NCBI GenBank assembly: GCA_025403435.1
Contig: CM046341.1
Location: forward strand, 13,787,219 to 13,851,218
DNA: 64,000 nt
From: Artocarpus heterophyllus
Lineage: Eukaryota > Streptophyta > Magnoliopsida > Rosales > Moraceae
Reading direction: 5' to 3'
The notes under the pieces are model-generated. The model was not told the origin of the DNA. It saw nothing but the letters and a program-made list of their open reading frames with translations, and did not search any database. The translations under genes and the position numbers were made by a program. This document shows, piece after piece, positions 47,169 through 59,576 of this stretch; the stretch's first letter is position 1, and every line of letters starts with the position of its first letter.

Positions 47169-48859
47169 ATGGAGAAAGAAGATAACTACTCGGTATATAT
47201 ATATATATATAACAGCCCTCTCATACTACATATTATAATTTTTTTTATATGCACCATTTTTTTTCCAATACTCTAATCTCCTCATCCCCTTCATGCTGTT
47301 TTGCTACAAACCTAATAATTATAATCCGTTGCAGCAGGCTCCGATGCCGCCGAGTTTCGCCGCGCTGGATTGCACCGTAGATCAACATCCTCATCATCAA
47401 CAACAACAATTTATGAAGTCCCACATCGACGATGACACAGATCATCATCACAACATAATGAGCAACGACGGGTTAATGGTCAATTACTTGCTCAACAATC
47501 CTCCTCCTCCTCCCCACCACCACCAACAACAACAGCCGCAATTGAGCTTCGCCGACGTCATGCAGTTTGCAGATTTCGGGCCCAAGTTGGCCTTAAACCA
47601 AACCAAAATTCTGGAAGCAGAAGAAGACGATGATCAGTCCGCGATGGATCCGGTTTATTTCCTCAAGTTTCCGGTGTTAAACGACAGGAATATTGTTGAT
47701 GATCATGACCATTATCAATCTCTTAATGTTGTTCTGCAGCCTGAAGATCGTGTCGTTTGTCCCGATCCTGACGAGGAGGGGCTTAGGGCGATAGCGAGAG
47801 AAGATCATCATGATCATGATGACTCAGTGAAGATGCAGTTTCTCGGCGAAGATCTTCAGAAGAACGTCCCTACGACATCTGATCAGCCGAATAATAAGAA
47901 CAAGAGAAAAAGGCCGAGGACTTTCAAGACAACTGAAGAAGTTGAGAGCCAGAGAATGACTCACATCGCAGTCGAAAGGAACAGGAGAAAGCAAATGAAT
48001 GAACATCTCCGGGTTCTCAGATCCCTCATGCCAGGCTCATACGTCCAAAGGGTGTGTTAAAAAAATATTACTATTAATTGTTTCCGATATTAGTTATCTT
48101 TCTCTAGTCATTTTATAAAAAATTCCCCATTTTAGGTATGTATCGAAAAGTAAAAATATTTGGATATTGATCCCTTTTTCTATTGGTTTTGTGAAAAAAA
48201 AAAATTGTAGGGAGATCAAGCTTCTATAATTGGAGGAGCCATAGAGTTTGTGAGGGAATTGGAACAGCTTCTTCAATGCTTGGAATCCCAAAAAAGGCGA
48301 AGACTTCTCGGCGAGGCTGCTCCGAGGCAAGTAGGACCCGATTGCGGCATGGACGTGGCTCAGGCACCGCTGCAGCCTCATCCGCCGTTTTTTCCTCCTA
48401 ATTTGCCTCTCCCAAATGATCAGATGAAGTTTGTGGATTTTGAGATCGGCGGGATCAGGGAAGAGACGGCAGAGAAGAAGTCGTGCTTGGCGGATGTGGA
48501 GGTGAAGCTGCTAGGGTTTGACGCCATGATCAAGATCTTGTCGCAGAGAAGGCCCGGTCAGCTCATCAAGACGATTGCTGCTTTGGAGGATTTGCAGTTT
48601 AATATTCTCCATACTAACATTACCACCATTGAACAAACTGTTCTTTATTCCTTCAATGTTAAGGTATGTATGTATATGTGTGTGTGTGTGTATAGTTCAA
48701 ATTTTGTTTGGAAAATATTGAAGTTTAGGTTTCATACTAATTAGATTTTTTGGCTTACATAATGAGCAGGTGACAAGTGATTCGAGGCTTAGTGCTGAAG
48801 ACATAGCGACCTCCGTTCAGCAGATATTCAGTTTTATCCACGCAAACAGCTGCATGTGA
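47169..48859 (+). CDS. FAMA: bHLH transcription factor FAMA (guard-cell fate)
   Basis: Exons: 47169-47192 (MEKEDNYS), 47338-48051, 48211-48663 and 48770-48859; ~426 residues, close to the ~414 of Arabidopsis FAMA. FAMA is a nuclear factor that ends guard mother cell division and sets guard-cell identity with ICE/SCRM partners. The conserved [11 protein letters not shown] and [13 protein letters not shown] lie in the N-terminal half. The bHLH starts at ~209, with DNA-contact residues His217, Glu221 and Arg225. Helix 2 follows the first exon-3 codons. L267-Q-C-L-E271 is the LxCxE motif through which FAMA binds RBR. The C-terminal ~320-420 ACT-like domain ([17 protein letters not shown]) is intact. 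The 47169 start matches the family MDKDYS-AP start; a later ATG at 47293 would read through the intron. Exon 2 has His/Gln and Pro runs and a tandem CAGCAG acceptor at 47332-47337. Confidence 0.93.
47193..47337 (+). other. FAMA intron 1: donor abutting a TA microsatellite, NAGNAG acceptor
   Basis: The donor is TCG|GTATATAT, running directly into (TA)n to about 47211. The acceptor TTGCAGCAG gives two possible AGs three bases apart, so the protein may carry or lack one Gln at residue 9. An ATG in the intron at 47293 is in frame with exon 2. Confidence 0.6.
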
Positions 48860-49529
48860 TAATATCACTTTATATACATAAAAATACATACATATATATA
48901 TATATAAATATATATGATGTCATGAGCTAGCTCGTCTCATTTCTCCTCCATCATATTTATTGATGCATGCCCATATACACAGGGACCTTGTCATATATAT
49001 ATATATATATATTACCTATATTTCCTCCTTGGAATAATATAATTTTTCGTTTGGTTCAAGAAACAAGCAAATTATCAACTCTAATACAATGTGTGACTCT
49101 TTGTAATATTGATTTGTTAATATACTAATACTTTGTAATGAGATCATCATTTGTGCATTTATACACCTATTAATTAATGACACAATGAGTAGCATATTTT
49201 ACTGTATCTTAAATATATACGCACGTTTAACAGAGAGAATCATATTTTGAGCCCTAACCAGATTTCATGGTCTCGTTTTTAAATTCTAATAGAGATAATC
49301 ATATTTATCCTTGTATAAAATAACTTGAAAGTGCAATATATTCTTTTCATAATTAAGTAGGTAACAAGATCCTTAAAAATTAAAGGGAGAATGAGCAAAA
49401 TGACATATTTAGGCTAAACCTTAATAATAATATCATATAGTTTTAAAATGTATAACATATCATGAGAAATTGAGTAAAACCTCATGAGAAATTGAGAATA
49501 AAAACTTCCAAGTATCCTACATCTTTATC
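48860..49529. other. FAMA 3' region and intergenic DNA
   Basis: Contains several TA microsatellites (48895-48915, 48993-49011) and AT-rich sequence. No further gene is seen. Confidence 0.45.
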
Positions 49530-49537
49530 CTTTATAT

Positions 49538-50375
49538 TAGGGCTGTACAAAAACCGCCTCACACCCGCCAACTTCCCACGCCCGCCTATCTCAAAAAAAG
49601 CAGGTTTACGTTAGCAACCCACTAGCAGACGAGTTGAACCCGCCCACCAATATATTCAAGTGGATGGGTTTGGTTTTAAGTTTTTAAGGGCGGGTTTAAC
49701 CCGAACCCGTCCGCCTATATATTAAAAAAAAAACTTATCATTTATTTGATTTTGTTCTTATTTTAGAGATGATTGAACAATCCAATACTCCAAGCACAAG
49801 CTCGGCTGCCTCTTGACATATTGAAAACTAAAAATTCTCCTATTATTTGGTGAAGTGATCAAAATTCAAATCAAGTAAGTTAGAGAGAAAGCCCTAAAAA
49901 GAAAAAGAACTCATGACTTTGTTCATCATTTTATTTGTAGTATTCTATTATTTTTGAACGTAGTGAATAGGCTTTAATCTTTATGGACTCTTGACTTTGT
50001 TCATCACTTCATCTGTAGCTGATGTTTCTTATTGCAGTGAATGATTATGTTTCTTAATTTGTACTTTTGAATATGGTCACTGTCTTTAGGCATCAAACTT
50101 GCTTGTTGTTGAGAATGCTTTTTGTATTATCATCTTATATTTTCTACAAATTTTCTTCACTTTCTGAAAAAAAGGTCCAAAAAATTACATTGGGCAATAG
50201 CATAGGTCTAAACCGCCTCAACCTGCTTGCACCTGCCCGTAACCACCTAAAACCAAACCGAAGCCACCTGCCATGTGGTGGGCGGTTTGCGGGTTAGTTA
50301 ATCGCCAACCTACCATCTAAAAAAACCGCACCGCACCCACCCAAAAATCGTCAAACCGCCCGCCGTTCACTCCTA
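49538..50375 (+). mobile_element. hAT-type non-autonomous element A
   Basis: An 838-bp element flanked by a perfect 8-bp duplication CTTTATAT (49530-49537 and 50376-50383), the hallmark of hAT insertion. It begins TAGGGCTGTACAAAAACCGCC and ends CGTTCACTCCTA, with GC-rich AACCCGCCC-type subterminal repeats at both ends, also typical of hAT. No transposase coding; frames inside are spurious. Confidence 0.88.
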
Positions 50376-50409
50376 CTTTATATCTCTCACCCTCCTTTCT
50401 TGCAGGCAT

Positions 50410-51090
50410 CGCCACTGACCATGTAAATACAATATTTACTAGGAAAGTAGCTGAGAAATATAAAATATCGTATTTACCAAGAAATATCATATTTACCATG
50501 TAAATACAAAAAATTACTAGCGACTTCGCTAGACCTCCAGCGGTAAGAAATACAGTATTTCGCTTGAAATATAATATTGTGTAAATGCAAAAAATCATCA
50601 AGAATTCGCTAAACAGCCAGCGGCTGAGAAATATAATATTTACTAAGAAATACCGTATTTTCATGTAATACAAAAATTCACCGGTGACTTCACCTGATCG
50701 CCGGCTGTTAAGAAATATAATATTTTACTTGAAATATTGTACAACTACAAAAATTCACCAGTAACTTTGCTGAAGCCCTAGTGGTTAGAAAATACAATAT
50801 TTCACTAAAAATACTGTATTACCGTACAAACACAAATATTCACCGACGACTTCGTCGAACCATCGATAGCCAAGAAATACAATATTTTAAGTGAAATATT
50901 GTATTATCGTTTAAATACAAAAATTCATTAATGACTTTGTCAGACAATTGACAACCAAAAAATACAATATTTACCAGGAAATACCTTATTAATTCTGTAA
51001 TACAAAAATTCACTAGTGACTTTGTCGGACCACTAATGACTGAGAAATCTAGTATTTCACTTGACATATTATATTATTGTGTAAAAAACA
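50410..51090. repeat. ~84-bp tandem array, about eight units
   Basis: GAGAAATA-type landmarks recur at about 50453, 50545, 50626, 50710, 50786, 50872, 50957 and 51042 (steps of 76-92 bp). Each unit has an AT-rich half (AATATTT, CTTGAAATATTGTA) and a GC-richer half (TTCACCGGTGACTTCG-like, then a CCAGCGG-like end). Units have drifted strongly. No open frame runs through it. Confidence 0.8.
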
Positions 51091-51188
51091 CCAATTGATG
51101 CTGTTAAAAAAAAATATATATTACTTTTACAACATTGATTAGAAAAATCCGTAAAACTTCACACATTCCAAAAAAAAGAAAATTAAAA

Positions 51189-51654
51189 CTAAAAAACACT
51201 AGATTTGGCCATAACATTCAAACCTATTGCCCGTTGATGCTGTTGTGTTGACTGTTGCTCGTGGCCCACTGTCTTGTACTGCCGACAGAGATCACAATAG
51301 TAGTTGAGGTCGTGACGGACCACAGATCTCCAACGCCTCTGCGTAGCCATCGATGACACCTTAGGCTTGCTTCGAATCTGAACGTTATAGTGATGGAGAT
51401 CGCCCAATCGGTGGAGTACGGTAACGTAGGATGACGTACGAAGACAACTTTGAGATTGATGTAGTACATAGACGAAGATCACGCGATCTCCTTGTTGCAA
51501 GCTCTGATTTGACTCCAGTGGCTCCAATCATCGACATCGACTGCGATGGAGAGATCATCGCGGCCCGGTGATCTCGAGGTTCATGATTTTTGTTGGGAGC
51601 TCGACGTTCACCTCTCAGCTTGACTTCATCTATCGCCAAGCTTAGCATGTGATG
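51189..51654. other. GC-richer unique DNA between the array and hAT element B
   Basis: Overlapping minus-strand frames of ~110 codons (51527-51189, 51741-51385) occur, but they overlap in different frames, one runs into the hAT element, and neither shows a known domain. Not called a gene. Confidence 0.4.
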
Positions 51655-52326
51655 TAGGGGTAAACAACGGGCGGTTTGACGGTTTTTGGGTGGGTGCGGG
51701 TCGGTTTTTTTAAATGACAAGTTTGCGATTAACCAACCCACAGACTACCCGTGGAATGATGGGCGGTTTCGGTTTGGGAGCGGGCGGGTGCGGCGGGTTG
51801 GGTTTATACTAATGCACAATATAATTTTTTGAGCTTTTTTTAAATTAAAAAAAGGGAAGAAAATTTTTAGAAAATATAAGATAATAATGTATGAAGCATT
51901 CCTAACAACAACCAAGTTTGACGCAATGACCATATTCACAACAAATTAAGAAACATAATCATTCATTGCAACAAGAAACATCAACAACAGATGAAGTGAT
52001 GAACAAAGTCAAAAAAATTTATTCTTCCATAAACCTATTCATTGGGTTCGAAAATAACAGGATACTACAGATGAAATGATGAACAAAGTCAAATGTTCTT
52101 TTTTCTTTTTAGGGAGTGGGGAGAGGTTTAGATTAGGATTTTTTTTTTTAAGAATTGGCGAGCGGGTTCGAGTTGAACTCGCCCTCCTAAAATTTTAAAC
52201 CGTACCCACCCGCTAACATATATAGGCGTAAATGGACGGGTTGCTAACATAGACTCCTTTTTTTCAGGCGGGCCGAGCACAGGCGCGGGCAGCCGACGGT
52301 TGCGGGACGGTTTTTATGCAGCCTTA
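51655..52326 (-). mobile_element. hAT-type non-autonomous element B, inverted relative to A
   Basis: A 672-bp element with a perfect 8-bp duplication ATGTGATG (51647-51654 and 52327-52334). Its left end TAGGGGTAAACAACGGGCGG matches the reverse complement of element A's right end, and its right end matches A's left end, so the two are the same family in opposite orientation. No transposase coding. Confidence 0.88.
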
Positions 52327-52334
52327 ATGTGATG

Positions 52335-53722
52335 GATGAGGAGAAGAGAGAAAAATGAAATAGGGTGACAGAGGAAAGAGAGGAGAGAGAATCAAAGTGA
52401 CAGAGGAGAGAGAAATAAAAAGGGCAAGAGAGAGGAAGAAAAAAAATCACAAAAGTATAAACAAAAAGAAAGGGGTATTTTAGGTATTATACCATTGCAG
52501 CTTTGATGACCTTCTATTATTCACTGAACTTTAGAATGTCTGACATTCTTTTCATTAGCACTCTAAAAAAAATGCAATTTCTTTTAATTTTTAAAAATTT
52601 AAAATATTTCTCTACACAACCTATTTTTTAAAGTTAATATTCAAATTGCAATTCAAACATTTTTATCATAATATTTTATTTCAAAAAATTTGAATTTTTG
52701 ATTTAAACCTTGAACCAAAGGTGTCAAACTACTGTGCTTTGGACGTACAAATTTACCTCTGTTAGATTTCAAAATGCTTTGTAGTCAATTTTAAGGTTAT
52801 GGACCAAAAATACTTTAAAAAAAGAGACCAAACCAAAACCCCTGTTCTTTTTCCTGATCACACATAAGTTATGGTGCTTCTGGAGAACCCACATGGCTCT
52901 CTCTCTCTCTCTCTCTATATCTTCTCATCTTCTTTCTCTCTTTGTTTGGATTCGAAAAAAGAGTTGTGGCAGAAGTAATCTGTACTCGTTATCTCACAAT
53001 GATTTTTTCACATACATGTATTAGGGGGTAGAGCCACATAAAAAAAAGCATGGGTAGTCACCCCTGGACATTTTTATTGTTATAATTTTAAATATAAAAT
53101 TCTATAAAAATTATATTTCATTTCCTTTAAAATTATATTTTATCACATCTAAAATTATATTTCACACCCTTAAAATTAATTTGGCTCATCTCATTGACTA
53201 AACCACACCCTCGCCCCTACTAATTTTTCTGCCCTGCATGAACAGTGTGTGTATACAGGCCTGTATGTGCATATATATATATATATATATATATGCATGC
53301 ATGAGAGGCATATGGAAAGTCAACCAGCTGCATTAAGGGCACTATGCAGCGAAGGGTCCGTTGACCTGTCAGAGACGACTGTTGATTTTTGGTCGTATTA
53401 GACGTTGCCATGCTTTGAGGGTCGCCTACAGCTTTTTAAGACTTAATTTGGGTTTGAATGAAGGTTCGGTCAAGCACAAACCACACTTTTTTTTTTTTTT
53501 CTTGTATGGGTCCAATCATATGCGCATGCTTGTTTGTATATATCGTCAATATTTTGTCTTTGTTCATGTAAATGCTGGACGTTTGTGTAGTTGACCCATG
53601 TGGAATTCTTCGAAAATTATTGGATTCTTCTCCATCCACATGCTAGCTAGCTAGCTAGCATTGACAACTTTCAACTGAACTTTTTCCCTCCCCCCCAACA
53701 TGATCGACACATTACTATTCAA
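52335..53722. other. Intergenic DNA with microsatellites
   Basis: Contains a CT repeat near 52895-52916, short AAAATTATATTT-type repeats at 53080-53180, a TA repeat near 53272-53294, and a perfect (CTAG)n palindrome of 22 bp at 53640-53661. No gene. Confidence 0.45.
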
Positions 53723-54168
53723 TTTTTCAATGAAAATTTGGCTAATTTTGTGCCAATTACATGCATGCACATGCATGCATACATACATGCATACATATAC
53801 ATATAGATATTACCTTGCATGATAAGTAATAAATTATATATATATTATATATCTTGCATGATATATAACAAATTATATAGGCATATCTCTTGCATGATAT
53901 GTATATGTATATATTGTCTTGTATGCTGTTTAATAACTTCTATATATCTTGCATGATTATATATAACAAATTTTTCAATGAAAATTTGGCTAATTTTGTG
54001 CCAATGACATGCATGCACATGCATGCATACATAAACATATAGATATTACCTTGCATGATAAGTAATAAATTATATATATATTTATATATCTTGCATGATA
54101 TATAACAAATTATATAGGTATATCTCTTGCATGATATGAATATATATATATATTGTCTTGCATGCTGT
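53723..54168. repeat. 248-bp tandem duplication, second copy split by Copia-3
   Basis: TTTTTCAATGAAAATTTGGC occurs at 53723 and again at 53971 with matching sequence after each. The second copy stops at the Copia-3 insertion and resumes after it (60047 to about 60087, TTAATAACTTCTATATTTC). Rich in ATGCATGC and TTGCATGATAT words. Confidence 0.85.
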
Positions 54169-54617
54169 TGTTGGATCAAAATTCAATTATGAGCCAATAT
54201 ATTAAATAAATGTGAATTAAAGGCTATCAATAAGGTTGCCCAATTAAAAGTGATGAATTTGGGTTTTGGGCTTTTAATGCATCATTAAGTGTGGGCCTCC
54301 TATGTGTAAAGACCAAAGGGGAAATTACTAATTTTATGATGGGCTAAATTGGTAATTAAGGATAATTGTTAGAGTTCAGCAATTATATAAAGGGGTTGTG
54401 GTCCCCAAGTCAGTACGTATATTATTTTTCTGTTACCCATCTACAGAGAGATTACAGAGCATTCTGATAGGGAGGATTTACGTACTAGACTTGGAAGATC
54501 CTCAACCAAAGGGACTCAAGAATCACATTCAATCTATGGATTCAGGTTAGCTTCCGCATCTTATTAATATTCTTGATGATTTGACATGAACAATCCTAGG
54601 TTATGATGGTTTTCAAT
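54169..54617 (+). repeat. Copia-3 5' LTR, last ~20 bases and primer site missing
   Basis: Matches the 3' LTR with about ten changes, mostly transitions, including the TATA box TATATAAAGG at 54384-54393. After GATGGTTTTCA it departs from the 3' LTR, whose last bases (to TTCTAACA) have no counterpart, and no TGGTATCAGAGC primer site follows. Confidence 0.8.
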
Positions 54618-55081
54618 CTTGGTACAATTTTAAATTCAAATATTGGTATTTTATATATATTTTGAGATGAATTAATTGAAGCAACATGTCACCAAAGTGG
54701 CCTCTCTTGTGGAAATTAATTTGTTTTGAAATATAAAAGGTTGTGTTTATGTAACTTATGTGAATATTGACCGGCCCAAAGGAAGACAATATTTGACAGA
54801 ATTGCATGTACACCTGTGGTGATAAACATGTGATAATTATTCGGTTTTACATGTAAATAATAAATCGGCCCAAATGAAGATTTATTGTTTGACATGTTCT
54901 TATTGTCAGTGTTTGATTACTACACCAAGCTATCACTTACAAGTTAATATTTCTGTCCAAAGACTAAATATTAATGGAGTGTCCGATATCTTGATATGGG
55001 TTTACTTTTATTTGGATTTATTATTGTTGTTATGGATTCTTATGTGAGCTTGTTTTGGTTTTGTTTATTTTGTTCTCTGTT

Positions 55082-58000
55082 TCAGCTACTAGTTCTTCCT
55101 CTAATATTACTACCAACATCAATTCAATTCCTATGTTGAATGGTAGCAACTTCAAATCATGGCAAGAGAACCTTCTAATAGTTCTCGGAGTCATGGATCT
55201 CGACCTTGCGTTAAGGGTTCCTTCTCCCGCACCTATTACAGATAAAAGTTCCTCTGATCAAAAGAAGGACATGGAAAGGTGGGAGAAGTCAAATCGCATG
55301 TGTATGATGATCATGAAGAAGGCCATTCCAGAAGCATTCAGGGGCACTATATCGGAAACGATAAAGACAGCCAAAGAGTTCCTTGAGGACATTGAGAAGA
55401 GATTTGCCAAAAATGAAAAGGCTGAAACAAGTACACTTTTGGCAAACCTCATCTCAATGAGATACAAAAGTAAGGGGAACATTAGGGAGTACATCATGGA
55501 GATGTCTCATCTTGCTTCAAAATTAAGAGCACTTAAGCTTGACCTTTCTGAGGACTTGCTAGTGCATTTAGTTCTTATATCTCTTCCTGCACACTTCAGT
55601 CAGTTTAAGGTGAGCTACAGCTGCCAAAAGGAGACTTGGTCTCTTAATGAGCTCATCTCACATTGTGTGCAAGAAGAGGAAAGGTTGAAGCAAGAAAAGA
55701 CAGAAAGTGCTCACTTGGGTAATACTTCCAAGGACAAAGGGAAGAAAAGGAAGAAGGATAAGGACGCTGCAATTACAGCACCTTAAAAGAAGCAACAAAA
55801 GAGACCGGTTGATCCGAAAGGTACGGGTTGCTTCTTCTGTGGAGCTGCAGGACATAAGAAGAAGCATTGCACCAATTATCACGCTTGACGTGCTAGAAAA
55901 GGTATGCTTCTTAATTTGGTTTGTTCTGAGGTTAATTTAACTTCGGTACCTGAACGCACTTGGTGGATGGATTCTGGTGCAATCACTCACATTAGTGTGT
56001 CTATGCAGGGATGCCTGAGATGCCGAAAGCCAACTGATAGTGAAAGATACATCTACGTGGGCGATGGCAAGAAAGTTGAAGTTGAAGCAATAGGAAAATT
56101 TAGATTATTGTTAAAGACTGGATTTTATTTGGATCTTGATGAAACATTTATTGTATCGTCTTTTAGACAGAATTTGATTTTTATTTCAGCTTTGGACAAA
56201 TCTGGTTATTCTTGTTCACTTGGAAATGGAAAATTTAGTTTGTTTCATGATTCAAAATTAGTTAGTTCTGGTTCTTTATCAGGTTACGATAATCTTTATT
56301 TGCTTGATACAATTGCTTCATTTAATGAATCCTTGCAATTAAGTACACGAGGTATAAAGAGAAAATTAACCAATGAGAATTCAGCTACATTATGGCACAA
56401 GAGATTGGGTCATATCTCCAAAAAGAGAATAGAGAGACTTGTGTCAGACGAAATTCTTGACCCCTTAGACTTTACAGATTTTGATATTTGTGTTAACTGT
56501 ATTAAGGGGAAACAAACCAATAAAAGGAGATTTGAGGCCAACAGGACTTTGGACGTCTTAGAACTTATACATACAGACATTTGTGGGCCATTCCCTATGG
56601 CTTCTTGGAATGGTCAACAATATTTTATAACGTTCATAGACGATTTTTCCAGATATGGCTACATATATCTCATTCATGAAAAGTCACAGTCGCTGGATGT
56701 ATTCAAAAATTATAAGGCTGAAGTTGAAAATCAACTCAGCAAAAGGATTAAAAGCGTCAGATCTGACCGTGGTGGTGAATACTATGGTAGATATGACGGT
56801 TCAGGTGAACAACGTCTGTGACCGTTTGCTAAGTTCCTAGAGGAAAGCGGTATCGTCCCACAGTACACTATGCCGGGTTCGCCCACTATGAATGGTGTTG
56901 TTGAAAGACGAAACAGAACGCTTAAGGACATGGTGAGGAGTATGATTTCTCATTCTACCTTACCAGAATCACTCTGGAGAGAAGCACTTAAGACTGCAGC
57001 GTATATCCTTAACAGGGTTTCAACTAAAGCAACTACCAAAACCCCTTACGACTTTGGACGGGCAAGAAGCCTAGTCTAAAACATTTGCATGTTTGGGGAT
57101 GTCCAGCTGAGGCAAGGCCTTATAGGCCTAATGAAAAGAAACTGGACTCAAGAACGGTTAGTTGTTATTTTATTGGATACTCTGAAAGATCCAGGGGGTA
57201 CAAGTTTTATGATCCCACAACCAAATCGATATTTGAGACGGGGAATGCCAGGTTCTTTGAGGATGTCGAGTTTCCGGGGGGGGGGATATGGTTAGGGACT
57301 TTGTCTTTGAAGAGGAATATATTGATATTCCCACAACTGTTATTGACATTGATCAGGTTTCTACTCCTGACATTGTTCAAGAAGCAGACCCAAATCAAGA
57401 CAATGTCGGAGAACCTCCCATTCCAGAAATTGTTCCAGAAGAACAAACTCAACCACCTCAAGAACCTATGCCATTAAAGAGATCCACTAGAGAAAGGAGA
57501 AGTGCAGTGCCAGATGATTACATTGTATTTCTCCAAGAACATGAGTATGACATGGGTATGGTGGAAGATGATCCAATCAACTTCCGTCAAGCCATGGAAC
57601 ATTCTAGATCTCAAGAGTGGATTGATGCCATGAATGAATAGATAAAGTCTATGAAAGACAATGATGTTTGGGATCTTGTCCCATTGCCTGAAGGTGCGAA
57701 ACCCGTTGGTTGCAAATGGATATTTAAGACCAAAAGGGATTCGAAAGGCAATGTGGAGAGGTATAAGGCTCGTCTTGTCGCTAAAGGCTTTACACAAAAA
57801 GAAGGCATTGATTATAAAGAGACTTTCTCTCTGGTTTCTTTGAAAGACTCTTTTAGGATTATAATGGTATTAGTGGCACATTTTGATCTTGAGCTTTATC
57901 AGATGGATGTTAAGACTGCGTTCCTCAATGGTGACATTGATGAAACAATCTATATGGTGCAACCGGAAAACTTTGTGTCAGGAGATGCAAAGAAGATGGT

Positions 58001-59147
58001 TTGCAAATTAAAGAAATCTATCTATGGGCTCAAGCAAGCTTCTCATCAATAGTATTACAAATTTCACCAGGTTATCATCTCATTCGGTTTTGAGATGAAT
58101 TTGTTCGATGATTGTATATACCACAAGTTCAGTGGGAGTAAGTATATTTTCCTAGTTTTATATGTCGATGACATTTTGCTTGTCAGCAACGATATAGGCT
58201 TGTTGCACGAAACCAAAAGATTTCTATCAAAGAAATTTGAGATGAAGGATCTTGGTGACGCCTCTTTTGCGTTGGGTATACAGATACACCGGGATCGCTC
58301 TTGGGGTACTTTAGGATTATCAGAAAAGGGCTATATCGAAAAGATTCTTAAGAGATATGGCATGCAGGATTGTAAACCAGGTGATACCCCTGTGGCTAAG
58401 GGAGACAAGTTTAGTCTCAATCAGTGCCCTAAGAATGATTTTGAGGTTAAGGAAATGCAGAAGATTCCTTATGCGTCAGTAGTAGGGAGTCTAATGTATG
58501 CTCATGTCTGTACGCGTTCGGATATTACGTACGTTACAGGGATGTTGGGCAGGTACTTAAGCAATCCTAGAAAGGATCACTGGGTAGCAGCCAAACAAGT
58601 CTTGAGGTATTTTCAGAGAACAAAGGATTACATGCTCACGTGTCGGAGGTCAGAACAGCTTGAGATCATTGGGTATACTGACTCCGATTTTGCTGGATGC
58701 CAAGATAGTATGAAATCTAAATCGGGCTATGTCTACCTTCTGGTTGGAGGTGCTGTCTCTTGGAAAAGTGCTAAACAGTCTCTTATAGCATCTTCTACAA
58801 TGGCGGCAGAGTTCATAGCATGTTATGAGGCGTCCAATCATGGAATATGGCTGCGGAATTTTGTCACGGGGCTGCGTATAGTGGACAGTATTCAAAGACC
58901 ACTCAAGATATTTTGTGACAATAAGTCAGCAGTTTTGTATTCCAACAACAACAGGAGCTCGACGAAGTCAAAGCATATAGAGATCAAGTTCCTAGTTGTG
59001 AAAGAAAGAGTTCAGAGTGAACAGTTGTCTATAGAGCACATCGGCACAAACTCCATGATTGCGGATCCGCTTACTAAGGGATTGCCACCCAAAATGTTTC
59101 ATGAGCACACTGCTCGTATGGGTGTCATATCATTTCAGGATATTTAG
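55082..59147 (+). pseudogene. Copia-3 gag-pol remnant
   Basis: Gag (to the TAA at 55784-55786) and CCHC knuckle CFFCGAAGHKKKHC (55829-55870), then protease DSGA (55970-55981), integrase (to ~57080), reverse transcriptase with YVDDILL (58161-58181) and RNase H ending near 59147. Breaks seen: TAA at 55784; TGA near 55888; TGA near 56819; a frame change near 57050; a frame change at a G10 run near 57280; TAG near 57640; TAG near 58050. No convincing gag start codon was found. It cannot encode working products. Confidence 0.9.
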
Positions 59148-59576
59148 TTTTAGTGGGAGTTTGTAATTTTAAATACTCTTATGATATAGACATTTTTTAG
59201 TTATTTCAGTTTATGGATATTTTGAGGTTATTTTCTGCAGAAATAAAGTTTTCAGTTTATTCACACTCTGATTTTGGTATGGTTTGATCTCACTAAAGTT
59301 TTCAGATGGACCAGTTGGAAATAGGCATGTTAAGATCACATTGCATGAAATTTCCATGCTACACATCCATGCTTGATCTTGTTATTAGTTGTATTGGTAT
59401 ATGTGATCATTGATGGGTCTAGTTACGACATTTGTAACGAAGGTCGCTTTGGTCCTATATTGATATGGTTAATGGACAAGATTGTTGAGGTACATAAGGT
59501 TTTGATAGCAAAATTCATGAGCTCATAAGGTATAATTCATATTTATAAAGTTTCATATATAGCCCAAGTGGGAGAT

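Noticed and set aside
47293..47337. ATG at 47293 as the FAMA start
   Set aside because: The peptide it adds is not conserved, whereas the short exon at 47169 matches the family N-terminus and joins at the conserved Ser-Ala-Pro junction.
51189..51741. Minus-strand frames of ~110-118 codons
   Set aside because: They overlap in different frames, one extends into a hAT element, and no domain is seen.
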